Below are positions 42,727 through 51,848 of a DNA stretch of 64,000 nucleotides, piece by piece. The notes beneath the pieces were generated by a model. The model made no database searches. It saw only the letters and a list, made by a program, of their open reading frames with translations, and was not told where the DNA came from. Source of the DNA: Enorma phocaeensis (GTDB lineage Bacteria; Actinomycetota; Coriobacteriia; Coriobacteriales; Coriobacteriaceae); assembly GCF_900186505.1 (NCBI RefSeq), contig NZ_LT891970.1, forward strand, positions 542,451-606,450, written 5' to 3'. The translations under genes were made by a program, and so were the position numbers. Numbering within the stretch: position 1 is the first letter of the stretch; every line of letters begins with the position of its first letter.

Positions 42727-45150
42727 ATGGAATCGTTCCTCAGCTTCAAGCCCCAAAACGATGACTGCGATTTCGAGCGCATAGATAGGCTCCAGCACCG
42801 TATGGAGCACCGCACGCCCACCATCTGCCCCGAGCGCGCGGAGATCATCACCAAGAGCTACCAGGAGACCGAGGGCGAGCCGATCGTGATCCGCCGCGCC
42901 AAGGCACTCGATGCGATCCTGTCCCAGATGACCATCTACATCGAGCCCGACTCGCTCATCGTGGGCAACCAGGCGAGCAAGAACTTCGCCGCCCCGATCT
43001 TCCCGGAGTACTCGTTCAACTGGGTTATCGATGAGCTCGACGAGTTCGAGCATCGTCGCGGGGACATGTTCCATATCACCGAGGACACCAAGGACCGCCT
43101 GCGCGCGCTGCAGCCCTACTGGCAAGGCATCACCCACGAGGACGAGGTCCTGCGCAATCTCCCCGAGATCAACTTCAAGGCCGAGAAGCAGGGCGTCCTC
43201 CACCGTGGGGGCATCTCGATGTCCGGCGACGGCCACATCATCCCCAATCATGACTTCGTGCTCGAGCACGGCTACGGCGGATTCGTGAAGATCGCCCAGG
43301 AGAAGCTCGAGAAGCCTGATCTCACCCAGGAGCAGCGCGACTTCTACGAGGCGGCGATCATCGCCAACAACGCCGCGCTCAGCTATATCAAGCGGTTCTC
43401 CAAACTCGCCTTCGAGGACGCCGAGCGCGAGACCGATCCCAAGCGCAAGCAGGAGCTCGAGTTCATCGGCAAGACGTTCGCGACCTTCATGGAGGGCGGC
43501 GCCCGCAACTTCTACGAAGCCGTTGAGTGCGTCTACCTCACCCACACGCTCATGATGATCGAGTCCAATGGGCACTCGTTCAGCTTTGGCCGCTTCGACC
43601 AGTACGTCTGGCCCTACTACCAGGCCGATATAGAAGCCGGTAAACTTACCCGCGAGAAGGCGCTCGAGATCATCACGCACTTCTTCATCATGACCAACAG
43701 CCTGAACAAGATTCGTCCCTGGGGTCATACCCAGTACAGCTGCGGCTATCCGCTCTACTCGAACCTCATGGTGGGCGGCATGCGGCCCGACGGTACCGAT
43801 GGCACCAATGACCTGAGTTACCTCTGCCTCGAGGCCATGAACCAGAGCCGCCTGCCCGAGCCCAACCTGTCGGTGCGCTTCTCCAAGCACACCCCGCATT
43901 CCCTCATCAAGGATGCCGCGCGCCTCATCCGCAAGGGCTACGGCATGCCCTCCATGTTCTGCGACGAGGTCGTCATCCCCGCGATGCTCACGCTCGAGGG
44001 CGTCGATGAGTCCGTCGCTCGCGATTACGCGTCCATGGGCTGCGTCGAGACCGCCATCCCGGGCCGTTGGGGCCACCGCGCCACGGGCATGACCTATATC
44101 AACTTCGGCAAGATCCTGGAGATCATCCTCAACAACGGCTGCGACCCCGAGACCGGCATCCAGCTCTTCAGCGTGAACGGCGAAGAGGGCACCGAGGTCG
44201 AGTACCGCGACTACGACGAGCTCTGGAAGGAATGGTGCTGGGCGCTTGACTTCTACATGAAGCTCGCCGTCGACTGCGACAAGGTCTGCGACCGCTCGCT
44301 TAAGTACCACGACGCCGACGCCTTTGCCAGCTGCACCATCAACTATGTGCTCGAGCGCGGCAAGACGCTTAAGAACGGCGGCTCCGAGTACGATTACGTG
44401 AGCCAATCCAACATCGGCATGAGCGTGGTAGGCGACTCGCTCGCCGCGGTGAAGAAGCTCGTCTTCGAGGACAAGGAGCTCACCCTCGATGAGCTGCGCC
44501 GTGCCATGCACGATAACTTCGAGGGACCCGAGGGCGCACGCATCCGCAAGATGTGCCGCAACGTCCCCAAGTTCGGCAACGACGATGACTACGTCGATCC
44601 CATCGTGGCTGATGTGTACGAAAGCTACCTCGCACTCATCCCCAACTACTCGACCGACCGTGCCGGCGAGGGTCCCATCGGTTGCCGCTACTCGATGTCG
44701 ACGAGCAACATCACAAGCTACGTGCCCAACGGCTTCGACGTGGGCGCCACGCCCGACGGCCGCCTTGCCGGCAAGCCGCTCAACGAGGGTTGCTCGCCCT
44801 GCCTCGGTGCCGACCATAACGGCCCCACCGCGGTGATCAACTCGGTCTCCAAGCTCCCCAACAAGCGCATGGCCGGTGGCCAGCTGCTCAACATGCGTTT
44901 TGCGCCCGGTTCGCTCGCCGGCGAGGATAACCTGGAGAAGTTTACCAACTTCATCGAGACGATGCGCTACAAGAACATCTTCCACAACCAGTTCAACGTC
45001 CTCGATACCGAGACCATGCGCGATGCTCAAAAGCACCCCGAGGACCACATGGACCTCATGGTGCGCGTAGCCGGATACTGCGCGCTGTTCAACACGCTCA
45101 TGCCAGAGACCCAGGATGCCATCATCGAGCGTACCGAGCTCTCGCTCTAG
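42727..45150 (+). CDS. Glycyl-radical enzyme of the PFL-like YbiW/PflF group
   Basis: Predicted 807 residues. The active-site cysteine is C439 in ASMGCVETAIPGRWGHR, and the glycyl radical is G783 in RVAGYCALF near the C-terminus. The GCVET start and the following MTYINFGKI match E. coli YbiW (GCIETAVGGKWGYR) rather than pyruvate formate-lyase, glycerol dehydratase or choline lyase. YbiW has been reported to open the ring of 1,5-anhydroglucitol-6-phosphate; whether this protein shares that substrate is inference. The activase follows. A tandem TTTCACA sequence at about 42651-42663 is a possible operator. Confidence 0.9.
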   Translation: MESFLSFKPQNDDCDFERIDRLQHRMEHRTPTICPERAEIITKSYQETEGEPIVIRRAKALDAILSQMTIYIEPDSLIVGNQASKNFAAPIFPEYSFNWVIDELDEFEHRRGDMFHITEDTKDRLRALQPYWQGITHEDEVLRNLPEINFKAEKQGVLHRGGISMSGDGHIIPNHDFVLEHGYGGFVKIAQEKLEKPDLTQEQRDFYEAAIIANNAALSYIKRFSKLAFEDAERETDPKRKQELEFIGKTFATFMEGGARNFYEAVECVYLTHTLMMIESNGHSFSFGRFDQYVWPYYQADIEAGKLTREKALEIITHFFIMTNSLNKIRPWGHTQYSCGYPLYSNLMVGGMRPDGTDGTNDLSYLCLEAMNQSRLPEPNLSVRFSKHTPHSLIKDAARLIRKGYGMPSMFCDEVVIPAMLTLEGVDESVARDYASMGCVETAIPGRWGHRATGMTYINFGKILEIILNNGCDPETGIQLFSVNGEEGTEVEYRDYDELWKEWCWALDFYMKLAVDCDKVCDRSLKYHDADAFASCTINYVLERGKTLKNGGSEYDYVSQSNIGMSVVGDSLAAVKKLVFEDKELTLDELRRAMHDNFEGPEGARIRKMCRNVPKFGNDDDYVDPIVADVYESYLALIPNYSTDRAGEGPIGCRYSMSTSNITSYVPNGFDVGATPDGRLAGKPLNEGCSPCLGADHNGPTAVINSVSKLPNKRMAGGQLLNMRFAPGSLAGEDNLEKFTNFIETMRYKNIFHNQFNVLDTETMRDAQKHPEDHMDLMVRVAGYCALFNTLMPETQDAIIERTELSL

Positions 45151-45215
45151 GAACCGCCGAGTAGCCATGGTTCCAGGGGCCTTGGTGGCCCCGTTCCCGG
45201 CGACCCACCTTCCTG

Positions 45216-45246
45216 GCAGCCCGTCTTCCTCCTTTGGACGGGCTGC
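45216..45246 (+). terminator. Intercistronic hairpin between enzyme and activase
   Basis: GCAGCCCGTC (45216) pairs with GACGGGCTGC (45237-45246), followed by CTCTTG. It may act as a partial terminator, giving less activase than enzyme. A second stem GGGGCC/GGCCCC lies at about 45176. Confidence 0.6.
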
Positions 45247-45270
45247 CTCTTGCCCTCGATTGGAGTTCCC

Positions 45271-46263
45271 ATGGCAGACGAACGACCGCATGCCGACAAA
45301 CAACCGCACGCCCCGGCAGGCGCCCCGTTGCTCGACGCGGCATACGGGCACGATCCGGTGGGCTTGGTGATGAATATCCAGAGTTACTCGACCAAGGACG
45401 GACCGGGCATACGGTCCACGGTGTTCATGGTTGGGTGCAACCTGCGCTGCCTGTGGTGCTCGAATCCCGAGAGCATGTACCCGGGCAAGAAAGTCATGTA
45501 CCATGCGAACCTCTGCCATCGCTGCGGGGCATGCGCGCAACACGCCCGTCCCGCCGGCAGCATCACGGTTGCAGAGGATGGCTGTACCATCGACCGCGGC
45601 AACATCGAGAACCTCTTCGAGCTCCCTGATGTTTGCAACTTTGACGCCTATGAGCTCAAGGGGCGGGAGATGCGTGCGAGCGAGGTCGCATCCAAGCTGC
45701 TGCGTGACAAGGCATTCTACGAGACAAGCGGAGGAGGGGTGACCTTTTCCGGCGGTGAGTGCCTTATGCAGGCAGATTTCGTGCGCGCGGTAGCAGAGCG
45801 ACTGCACGCCGAGGGAATCCAGATCGCGCTAGACACCGCAGGACTATGGGACTATGACCGCATGCGCCCTGTGCTGGACCTCGCGGACCTCGTGCTCTAC
45901 GACATCAAAGCCTGGGATCCTGAGATCCACCGGCGCTGCACCGGACAGGGCAACGCCAGGATACTCGAGAACGCCCGCCGGCTCGCCGCGGATGGACATG
46001 AGCTCATCGTCCGCCTCGTGGTCGTGCCCGGTTACAACGACGAGCGCGGCGATGTCGAGCGCCGTCTGGATTTCATCTCGAGCTTGGGCAGCGCGGTACG
46101 GCAGGTTGACGTCTTGAAGTATCATAAACTCGGATTAGGGAAGTACCGCGACCTCGGGCTCGAGTATCCAATCCCAGACGTCCCGGAACCAACCGACCAG
46201 GACGTGCAGTGGATACTCGACTACGGTAGGGAGCTTGGGCTCACCATGACGGTAAGCGGCTGA
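45271..46263 (+). CDS. Glycyl-radical enzyme activating protein (radical SAM)
   Basis: Predicted 330 residues. The radical-SAM cluster motif CNLRCLWC (CxxxCxxC) is intact, followed by SGGGVTFSGGE. The inserted ferredoxin-like segment has only CHRCGACAQHARP and a lone cysteine in DVCNFDAYE; full activases carry two CxxCxxCxxxC motifs, so the auxiliary clusters are reduced. It makes the radical on G783 of the enzyme upstream using SAM. The ATG at 45271 follows TTGGAG. Confidence 0.93.
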   Translation: MADERPHADKQPHAPAGAPLLDAAYGHDPVGLVMNIQSYSTKDGPGIRSTVFMVGCNLRCLWCSNPESMYPGKKVMYHANLCHRCGACAQHARPAGSITVAEDGCTIDRGNIENLFELPDVCNFDAYELKGREMRASEVASKLLRDKAFYETSGGGVTFSGGECLMQADFVRAVAERLHAEGIQIALDTAGLWDYDRMRPVLDLADLVLYDIKAWDPEIHRRCTGQGNARILENARRLAADGHELIVRLVVVPGYNDERGDVERRLDFISSLGSAVRQVDVLKYHKLGLGKYRDLGLEYPIPDVPEPTDQDVQWILDYGRELGLTMTVSG

Positions 46264-46273
46264 GGAGTCTTCG

Positions 46274-47068
46274 ATGAACGTAACGGAACGCCGGATGAGC
46301 ATCTTCGCGACACTCGAGGAAGAGGGCGTCGCGGACATCAAGGAGCTCGCCGAGCGCTTCGACGTTTCGACTATGACCATCCGACGCGACCTGAGGCTCT
46401 TTGAGCAGCAGGGGCTCGTCACCATGAACTACGGCGGAGCCTACCTCAATCGCGAGGCGCAGAACCGCGAGCCCAGCTTCGCTGCAAAGACGAGCTTGCA
46501 GGTCACCCAGAAGCAGGCTATCGGCCAGCTCGCGGCGGGCACGGTCCACGACGGCGAGAGCATCATCATCGACTGCGGGACCACGCCTCTGCAGGTGCTG
46601 CGCCATATCACCGCCCGCAACGTGACCGTCTTCACCAACTCCCTGCCCGTGGCAAACCTTGTGTTCGAGCGCGATGACCTCGAGATCATCTTCGTGCCGG
46701 GACGCTACTCCAAGGTGTCCGCAGGAGCCATCGGCGACCTCGCGATCGAGTTCTACCATACGATCCATGTGGACAAGGCGTTCTTGGGCGGACACGCCTG
46801 CACCGTCGAGGACGGCGTCATGCAGCCCACCATCGAGGATGCCACCGTCAAGCGCGCGATCATGGCCGCCGCAGACGACACCTACCTCGTCATCGACTCC
46901 ACGAAATTCGGCGAGCGAGCGCTCGCAGGCAACGCACGGCTCGACGAATACGACCATGTGGTCACCGACGGGCTGGTCGATCCGGCTTACCTCGAACGCT
47001 TGAAGGCAGCCTGCCGCGATATCATGGTCGCCCCCATGGGGAGCGCGCGTGGCAAGGCGGAATTGTGA
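46274..47068 (+). CDS. DeoR-family transcriptional regulator
   Basis: Predicted 264 residues. The N-terminal HTH (ADIKELAERFDVSTMTIRRDL) is followed by a DeoR sensor domain with IIDCGTTPLQVLR and VIDSTKFGERA, which usually binds a sugar phosphate. It starts ten bases after the activase and probably regulates the glycyl-radical enzyme operon, in line with a phosphosugar substrate. Confidence 0.92.
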   Translation: MNVTERRMSIFATLEEEGVADIKELAERFDVSTMTIRRDLRLFEQQGLVTMNYGGAYLNREAQNREPSFAAKTSLQVTQKQAIGQLAAGTVHDGESIIIDCGTTPLQVLRHITARNVTVFTNSLPVANLVFERDDLEIIFVPGRYSKVSAGAIGDLAIEFYHTIHVDKAFLGGHACTVEDGVMQPTIEDATVKRAIMAAADDTYLVIDSTKFGERALAGNARLDEYDHVVTDGLVDPAYLERLKAACRDIMVAPMGSARGKAEL

Positions 47069-47101
47069 TACGAGCGTTGCGAGCCGTCGAAAGGGGCAGC
47101 C

Positions 47102-47350
47102 ATGCATGACGTGGGAATGAACATGGGGCAGCTTGCCATGAGCGTGAAGCAGGTCGATGAATCCGTTGCCCTCGCACGCGACTGGACCCACAGCCTGCTC
47201 CATGCGACCGAGGCATACGACATGCCCCGCATCGGCAAGAAGCTGCAAGCGGCGCTCGCAGCGCTCGACGAAGCTCGCGAGGCGCTTGGGGGCTATGAGG
47301 ATGCCATCGAGGCGGACCACAACGCGGTCGGCACCGTTAAGCTGGTGTGA
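47102..47350 (+). CDS. Small uncharacterised protein upstream of nikR
   Basis: Predicted 82 residues, likely all-alpha (VDESVALARDWTHSLL, LQAALAALDEAREALG). It has AAGGGG before the ATG and ends one base before the nikR start, so it is co-translated with nikR. No domain is recognised. It contains no cysteine and only three histidines, so a metal-site role is not evident. Its fixed place beside nikR and hyp genes suggests a link with nickel or hydrogenase maturation. Confidence 0.7.
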   Translation: MHDVGMNMGQLAMSVKQVDESVALARDWTHSLLHATEAYDMPRIGKKLQAALAALDEAREALGGYEDAIEADHNAVGTVKLV

Positions 47351-47351
47351 T

Positions 47352-47795
47352 ATGGGCGCTTCGCATGCGTCGAGCGAACTCGTCCGCTTCTCCATCGCTA
47401 TGCCGGCAGACCTGCTGGAGGCGTTCGACACGCAGATCGCGCGCAGGGGAGACGGCGCGAACCGCTCCGAGGCCATCCGCGACCTCATCCGCTCATCGCT
47501 CGTCAAGCAGGAGCTGCGCACGCCCGATGCCCAGGTCATTGGATCGCTTACCATGATCTACGACCACCACACCGGGGATTTGACCCGCCGCCTCGACGAG
47601 ATCCAGCATGACTACACCACCGAGATCGTCTCGACGATGCATGTTCATCTCGACCATCACAACTGCCTCGAAATCCTGGCATTGCGCGGCAAGGGCAAGC
47701 GCGTCTACGAGCTCGCCGACAAGCTGCTGGGCCTGCGCGGCGTGAAGCACGGCGAGCTCACATGCGCGGCCACGGACCAGAGCCTCGAACGCTAA
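47352..47795 (+). CDS. nikR: Nickel-responsive regulator NikR
   Basis: Predicted 147 residues. N-terminal ribbon-helix-helix (VRFSIAMPADLLEAFD, NRSEAIRDLIR) and C-terminal ACT-like nickel domain with HVHLDHHNCLE, which holds the three histidines and one cysteine of the high-affinity site. It represses nickel uptake genes when nickel is bound. Located directly before hypF, it may couple hydrogenase maturation to nickel supply. Confidence 0.95.
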   Translation: MGASHASSELVRFSIAMPADLLEAFDTQIARRGDGANRSEAIRDLIRSSLVKQELRTPDAQVIGSLTMIYDHHTGDLTRRLDEIQHDYTTEIVSTMHVHLDHHNCLEILALRGKGKRVYELADKLLGLRGVKHGELTCAATDQSLER

Positions 47796-47804
47796 CTGGC
47801 GGCT

Positions 47805-50249
47805 ATGCCACGGGTGCGCATACACATCACCGGTATCGTGCAGGGCGTGGGCATGCGCCCCTTCGTGTACCGCGAGGCCATTGCCTCGGGTATCGGCGGC
47901 TCTGTTTTGAACGCGACCGACGGCGTGCACATCGATGCGTTCGCCCCGCAAGACCAACTCGACGCGTTCGTTGAGGCCCTTAGCGCCCACGCGCCCGCAG
48001 CAGCTCGCATCGACCGCATCGACGTCCAGCCCTGCCCTGATGAAGACGACCGAATTACGGGATTCTCCATCGTCGCCTCAGACGACGAAGGCGCCCGCAC
48101 GACCCTGGTCTCGCCCGATATCGCCACCTGCCCGGACTGCTTGCGCGAGCTTTTCGACCCGACGGACCGTCGCTACCACTACCCTTTCATCAACTGCACC
48201 AACTGCGGGCCGCGCTATACCATCATCGAAGCGCTGCCCTACGACCGGCCGCTTACCTCTATGGGGATGTTCCCCATGTGCGCGCAATGCGCCGCCGAGT
48301 ATGCCGACCCGCTCGACCGGCGCTTCCACGCCCAACCGGACGCCTGCTTCGATTGCGGGCCGCACATCACCTGGCGCACCGCTCATGACGCCGGCGCGCT
48401 TGTGGGTGCCACGCGCGAGGATAGCGACGCGATCATTGAGCGCTGTTGCGAGCTACTGCGCTCGGGCGACATCGTCGCGATCAAGGGACTCGGCGGGTTC
48501 CACCTCGCCTGCGACGCCGCGAATGAGGACGCCGTGCGCGCGCTGCGCCTCCGTAAGCGGCGACCGCGCAAGGCCCTCGCCATCATGGTCCGCGACCTGT
48601 CGCAAGCAAGCAGGCTGTGCCGCATCGACGACACGGAGCTCGCTCTGCTCACCGGGTCCATACGACCTATCGTCCTGTTGCGACGCAAGCCCGGTGGCGC
48701 GCTGCCCCTCGCCCCGTCCGTAGCGCTCGACCTCCCGGAACTCGGCGTCATGCTCCCCTACACGCCGCTCCAGCACCTCATCATGGCATCTTTCGGCAGC
48801 CCTATCGTCATGACCAGCGGCAACGTGAGCGGCGAGCCCATCGAGATCGACGACGGCGCGGCGTGGGAGCGCCTCGTCGCGTCCGGCATCGCCGATGCAC
48901 TGCTCGGTAACGACCGTAAGATCCGCGCCCGCTTCGACGACTCCGTTGTTCGTGTGGTCACGGCACCCGAACCGACGGCTCTCCCCGTGCGACGCGCGCG
49001 CGGCTATGCGCCCCGGCCGCTCGAGCTGCCTGCCACCGGGGGCGATATACCCACCGTTCTCGCGTGCGGCGCCGAGCAGAAGGCCACCTTAGCCTACGCG
49101 CGCAAGGACGCTGACGGCCGCTTGCGCTGCTTTGTCTCCCAGCACATCGGCGACGTGGGGCACGCACCAACGCTCGATGCATGGCATGAGGCACGCGAGC
49201 ACATGGCTCGGCTCTTCGACCTCGCCCCCCAGGCGATCGCCTGCGACCTGCATCCCAGCTTCCTTACGAGCCTCTGGGCGCGCACGGAGGCAAGACGGCT
49301 CGCGTTGCCGCTCATCGAGGTCCAGCATCACCATGCGCACATCGCGTCGGTCATCGCGGAAAAGGCGGCGCTGGGCGTGATCGATCCCTCCGCGCATGTG
49401 GTGGGCATCGCCTTCGACGGCACCGGCGCCGGCAGCGACGGCACGATCTGGGGCGGGGAGTTCCTCATAGCCGACCTTGCCTCCTTCAAGCGAGCCGCCC
49501 ACCTTGCCCCCTGGCCGCTCCCCGGCGGCGAGGCAGCCGTTCGAGACCCTAAACGCTGCGCCTATGCGCTGTTGCGCGAGCATGGCCTGCTCGATCACCC
49601 CGGAGCATCGAACCTGTGCGACGCGCTTGGCACCAACCTCTGCGAGACCCTGGCTACCATGATCGATCACGGCATCAACTCCCCGCTCACCAGCAGCGCG
49701 GGCCGCTTTCTCGATGCCTGCGCGGCGATCCTCGGCATCTGCAGCACGGCAACCTACGAGGGCGAACCCGCCATCGAACTCGAAGCAGCGGCAAATCGCG
49801 CACGAAGACCGGACCACCCCGATCCGCCTGGAAGCGCGAGGCGAGACGGTAAATCCGATCCAAGCGGCTGCTGCTCGGCGAGCGACGGAGTACTCGCCCT
49901 GGATCCCGCACCGATGCTGCGCCTGTTGTTAGACGGCCTTGTTGCCGGCATCGACACCTGCGAACTCGCCTACGCGCTGCACGTTGAGCTCGCACGGATG
50001 ACGGCGGAAGCCGCTTCAGCGCTCGCATCACAGACGGGAGTACGCACGGCGGCGCTTTCCGGCGGGGTCTTCATGAACCGCATCCTGCTCGAAGAGGTGC
50101 GCCGAAGGCTTGCTGCAACAGGCCTCAAGGTCCTCATCCCTTCGACCGTACCCGTAAACGACGGTTGCATCGCATATGGCCAGGCCGCAATTGCGTGCGC
50201 GCGCATCTCGCGCGGATCCCGAGATCGCGAACTCGACGAGTCCGCGTAA
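47805..50249 (+). CDS. hypF: Carbamoyltransferase HypF
   Basis: Predicted 814 residues. Order: acylphosphatase domain (GIVQGVGMRPFVYREA, 1-95), zinc-finger-like region (CPDC, CTNCGPR, CAQC, CFDCGP), YrdC-like domain (IVAIKGLGGFHLACDA) and C-terminal Kae1-like carbamoyltransferase (HHHAHIASV, FDGTGAGSDGT). It makes the carbamoyl group that becomes cyanide on the [NiFe] centre and hands it to HypE. It starts nine bases after nikR. Confidence 0.97.
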   Translation: MPRVRIHITGIVQGVGMRPFVYREAIASGIGGSVLNATDGVHIDAFAPQDQLDAFVEALSAHAPAAARIDRIDVQPCPDEDDRITGFSIVASDDEGARTTLVSPDIATCPDCLRELFDPTDRRYHYPFINCTNCGPRYTIIEALPYDRPLTSMGMFPMCAQCAAEYADPLDRRFHAQPDACFDCGPHITWRTAHDAGALVGATREDSDAIIERCCELLRSGDIVAIKGLGGFHLACDAANEDAVRALRLRKRRPRKALAIMVRDLSQASRLCRIDDTELALLTGSIRPIVLLRRKPGGALPLAPSVALDLPELGVMLPYTPLQHLIMASFGSPIVMTSGNVSGEPIEIDDGAAWERLVASGIADALLGNDRKIRARFDDSVVRVVTAPEPTALPVRRARGYAPRPLELPATGGDIPTVLACGAEQKATLAYARKDADGRLRCFVSQHIGDVGHAPTLDAWHEAREHMARLFDLAPQAIACDLHPSFLTSLWARTEARRLALPLIEVQHHHAHIASVIAEKAALGVIDPSAHVVGIAFDGTGAGSDGTIWGGEFLIADLASFKRAAHLAPWPLPGGEAAVRDPKRCAYALLREHGLLDHPGASNLCDALGTNLCETLATMIDHGINSPLTSSAGRFLDACAAILGICSTATYEGEPAIELEAAANRARRPDHPDPPGSARRDGKSDPSGCCSASDGVLALDPAPMLRLLLDGLVAGIDTCELAYALHVELARMTAEAASALASQTGVRTAALSGGVFMNRILLEEVRRRLAATGLKVLIPSTVPVNDGCIAYGQAAIACARISRGSRDRELDESA

Positions 50250-50320
50250 CCAGCCGGTCATTTGCCGTAGCGCGGGTCTGAGAGTACCATCGATAGCCGG
50301 CCAACCAGAGGAGCACACCC

Positions 50321-50611
50321 ATGTGTCTTGCAATTCCCGGTACGATTGTCCAAATAGACGGTTCCGATGCCACCCTCGATATGCTGGGCGTCCGCCGATC
50401 GATCTCGCTCGCCCTCACGCCCGAGGCGAAGGTGGGTGATTGGGTGCTGGTCCATGCCGGCTTTAGCATCCAGATCGTCGACGAGCAGGAGGCGCGCCAA
50501 ACCATCGAGCTCGTGCGCGAACTCGATGAGCTTGCACGCGAGGACATGCCTGGAAGCGACATAGAGGAAGCGGACCAAGGAGCCCCCGCCAGCGAAGGCA
50601 ACCTCGCATGA
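50321..50611 (+). CDS. hypC: Hydrogenase assembly chaperone HypC
   Basis: Predicted 96 residues. The signature MCLAIPG with Cys2 is intact. The C-terminal Glu/Asp-rich tail is longer than usual. It carries the Fe(CN)2CO unit with HypD to the hydrogenase large subunit. The stop overlaps the hypD start (ATGA). Confidence 0.95.
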   Translation: MCLAIPGTIVQIDGSDATLDMLGVRRSISLALTPEAKVGDWVLVHAGFSIQIVDEQEARQTIELVRELDELAREDMPGSDIEEADQGAPASEGNLA

Positions 50612-51729
50612 GCGGCTTGAGCGCGGTAGGCACCGGCACCGCCCGCTTCGACCTCGGCGCCTTCAGGGATCCGGAACTCGTGCGCAGCCTCATCGCTCGC
50701 ATCCAGCGCACGGCAGGAGAACGCGAGATCAATCTCATGGAGGTATGCGGCACGCACACCATGAGCATCGGGCGCTATGGATTTCGATCGGTCATGCCCA
50801 CCGGGCTTCGCCTGCTTTCCGGCCCCGGCTGCCCGGTCTGCGTGACGGCCAATGGCGACATCGACCGCGCCATCGCGCTCTCACGCATACCTGGTGTAAC
50901 CATCACCACCTTTGGCGACATGGTCCGCGTCCCTGGCAGCGCATCTTCGCTCGCGCGCGAGAAGGCGGCAGGCAGGGACATTCGCGTGGTCTACTCCCCG
51001 CGCGATGCGATCGAGCTCGCCAGCCGCGAACCCCAGCGCGAGGTTGTCTTCCTAGGCGTTGGATTCGAAACCACGACCCCCGCGATCGCCGCGTCCATCC
51101 TGGAGGCATGCGCGCGTGGAGTCGATAACTTCAGCGTGCTCAGCATGCACAAGACCACGCCGCCCGCGCTGCGAGCCATCGTCAACGACCCCGAGACCGC
51201 CATCGACGGCTTCATCTTGCCCGGCCATGTCTCGACTATCACGGGACTCGCCCCCTTCCGCTTCCTTGCCGAGGAGTACGGCATCCCCGGCGTGGTGACG
51301 GGATTCGAACCGGTGGACATCCTCGAGGGGATCGCGCTGCTCATCGACATGATCGAGCGAGGTGCGCCCGCCATAGAAAACGCCTACCGACGAGGCGCCT
51401 GCGACGAGGGCAACCAGACGGCCCGGCAAATCGCCGAGCGCGTGTTCGAGCCATGCGATGCCACCTGGCGCGGCCTGGGCGTGCTGCCCGCGTCGGGCAT
51501 GCGCATCCGTGCGCGGTACAGCCGCTTCGACGCATGCGAGCGCTTCGCGGTCGAGATCGAGCCCACGCAGGAACCGCGAGGCTGTCGCTGCGGGGACGTC
51601 CTGCGCGGGGCCATCGCTCCGAGCTCCTGCCCGCTCTTCGATACCGCATGCACGCCCGAGCATCCCGTGGGTCCGTGCATGGTGTCGAGCGAGGGCAGCT
51701 GCGCGGCGTATCATACGTATCGTATCTAA
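50608..51729 (+). CDS. hypD: Hydrogenase formation protein HypD
   Basis: Predicted 373 residues. The conserved CGTHT, the GPGCPVC motif and the C-terminal cysteines that bind the [4Fe-4S] cluster (RGCRCGDV, SSCPLF, ACTPEH) are present. It forms the scaffold with HypC on which the iron-cyanide unit is built. It overlaps hypC by four bases. Confidence 0.96.
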   Translation: MSGLSAVGTGTARFDLGAFRDPELVRSLIARIQRTAGEREINLMEVCGTHTMSIGRYGFRSVMPTGLRLLSGPGCPVCVTANGDIDRAIALSRIPGVTITTFGDMVRVPGSASSLAREKAAGRDIRVVYSPRDAIELASREPQREVVFLGVGFETTTPAIAASILEACARGVDNFSVLSMHKTTPPALRAIVNDPETAIDGFILPGHVSTITGLAPFRFLAEEYGIPGVVTGFEPVDILEGIALLIDMIERGAPAIENAYRRGACDEGNQTARQIAERVFEPCDATWRGLGVLPASGMRIRARYSRFDACERFAVEIEPTQEPRGCRCGDVLRGAIAPSSCPLFDTACTPEHPVGPCMVSSEGSCAAYHTYRI

Positions 51730-51848
51730 CGACGCACACGCCCTATCCCGAGCACGCACCGTGTCCCGGTGCGCCCGCTGCGACCCGCCGCGCCCCATCG
51801 TAGCCACATGACGTGAAGGCCGGAGAAGATGAGCATCAGGAGGTTCTC

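Noticed and set aside
42691..45807. 1038-codon open frame on the minus strand
   Set aside because: It is fully antisense to the glycyl-radical enzyme gene, which has catalytic motifs and normal codon use. High-GC DNA often leaves such frames open.
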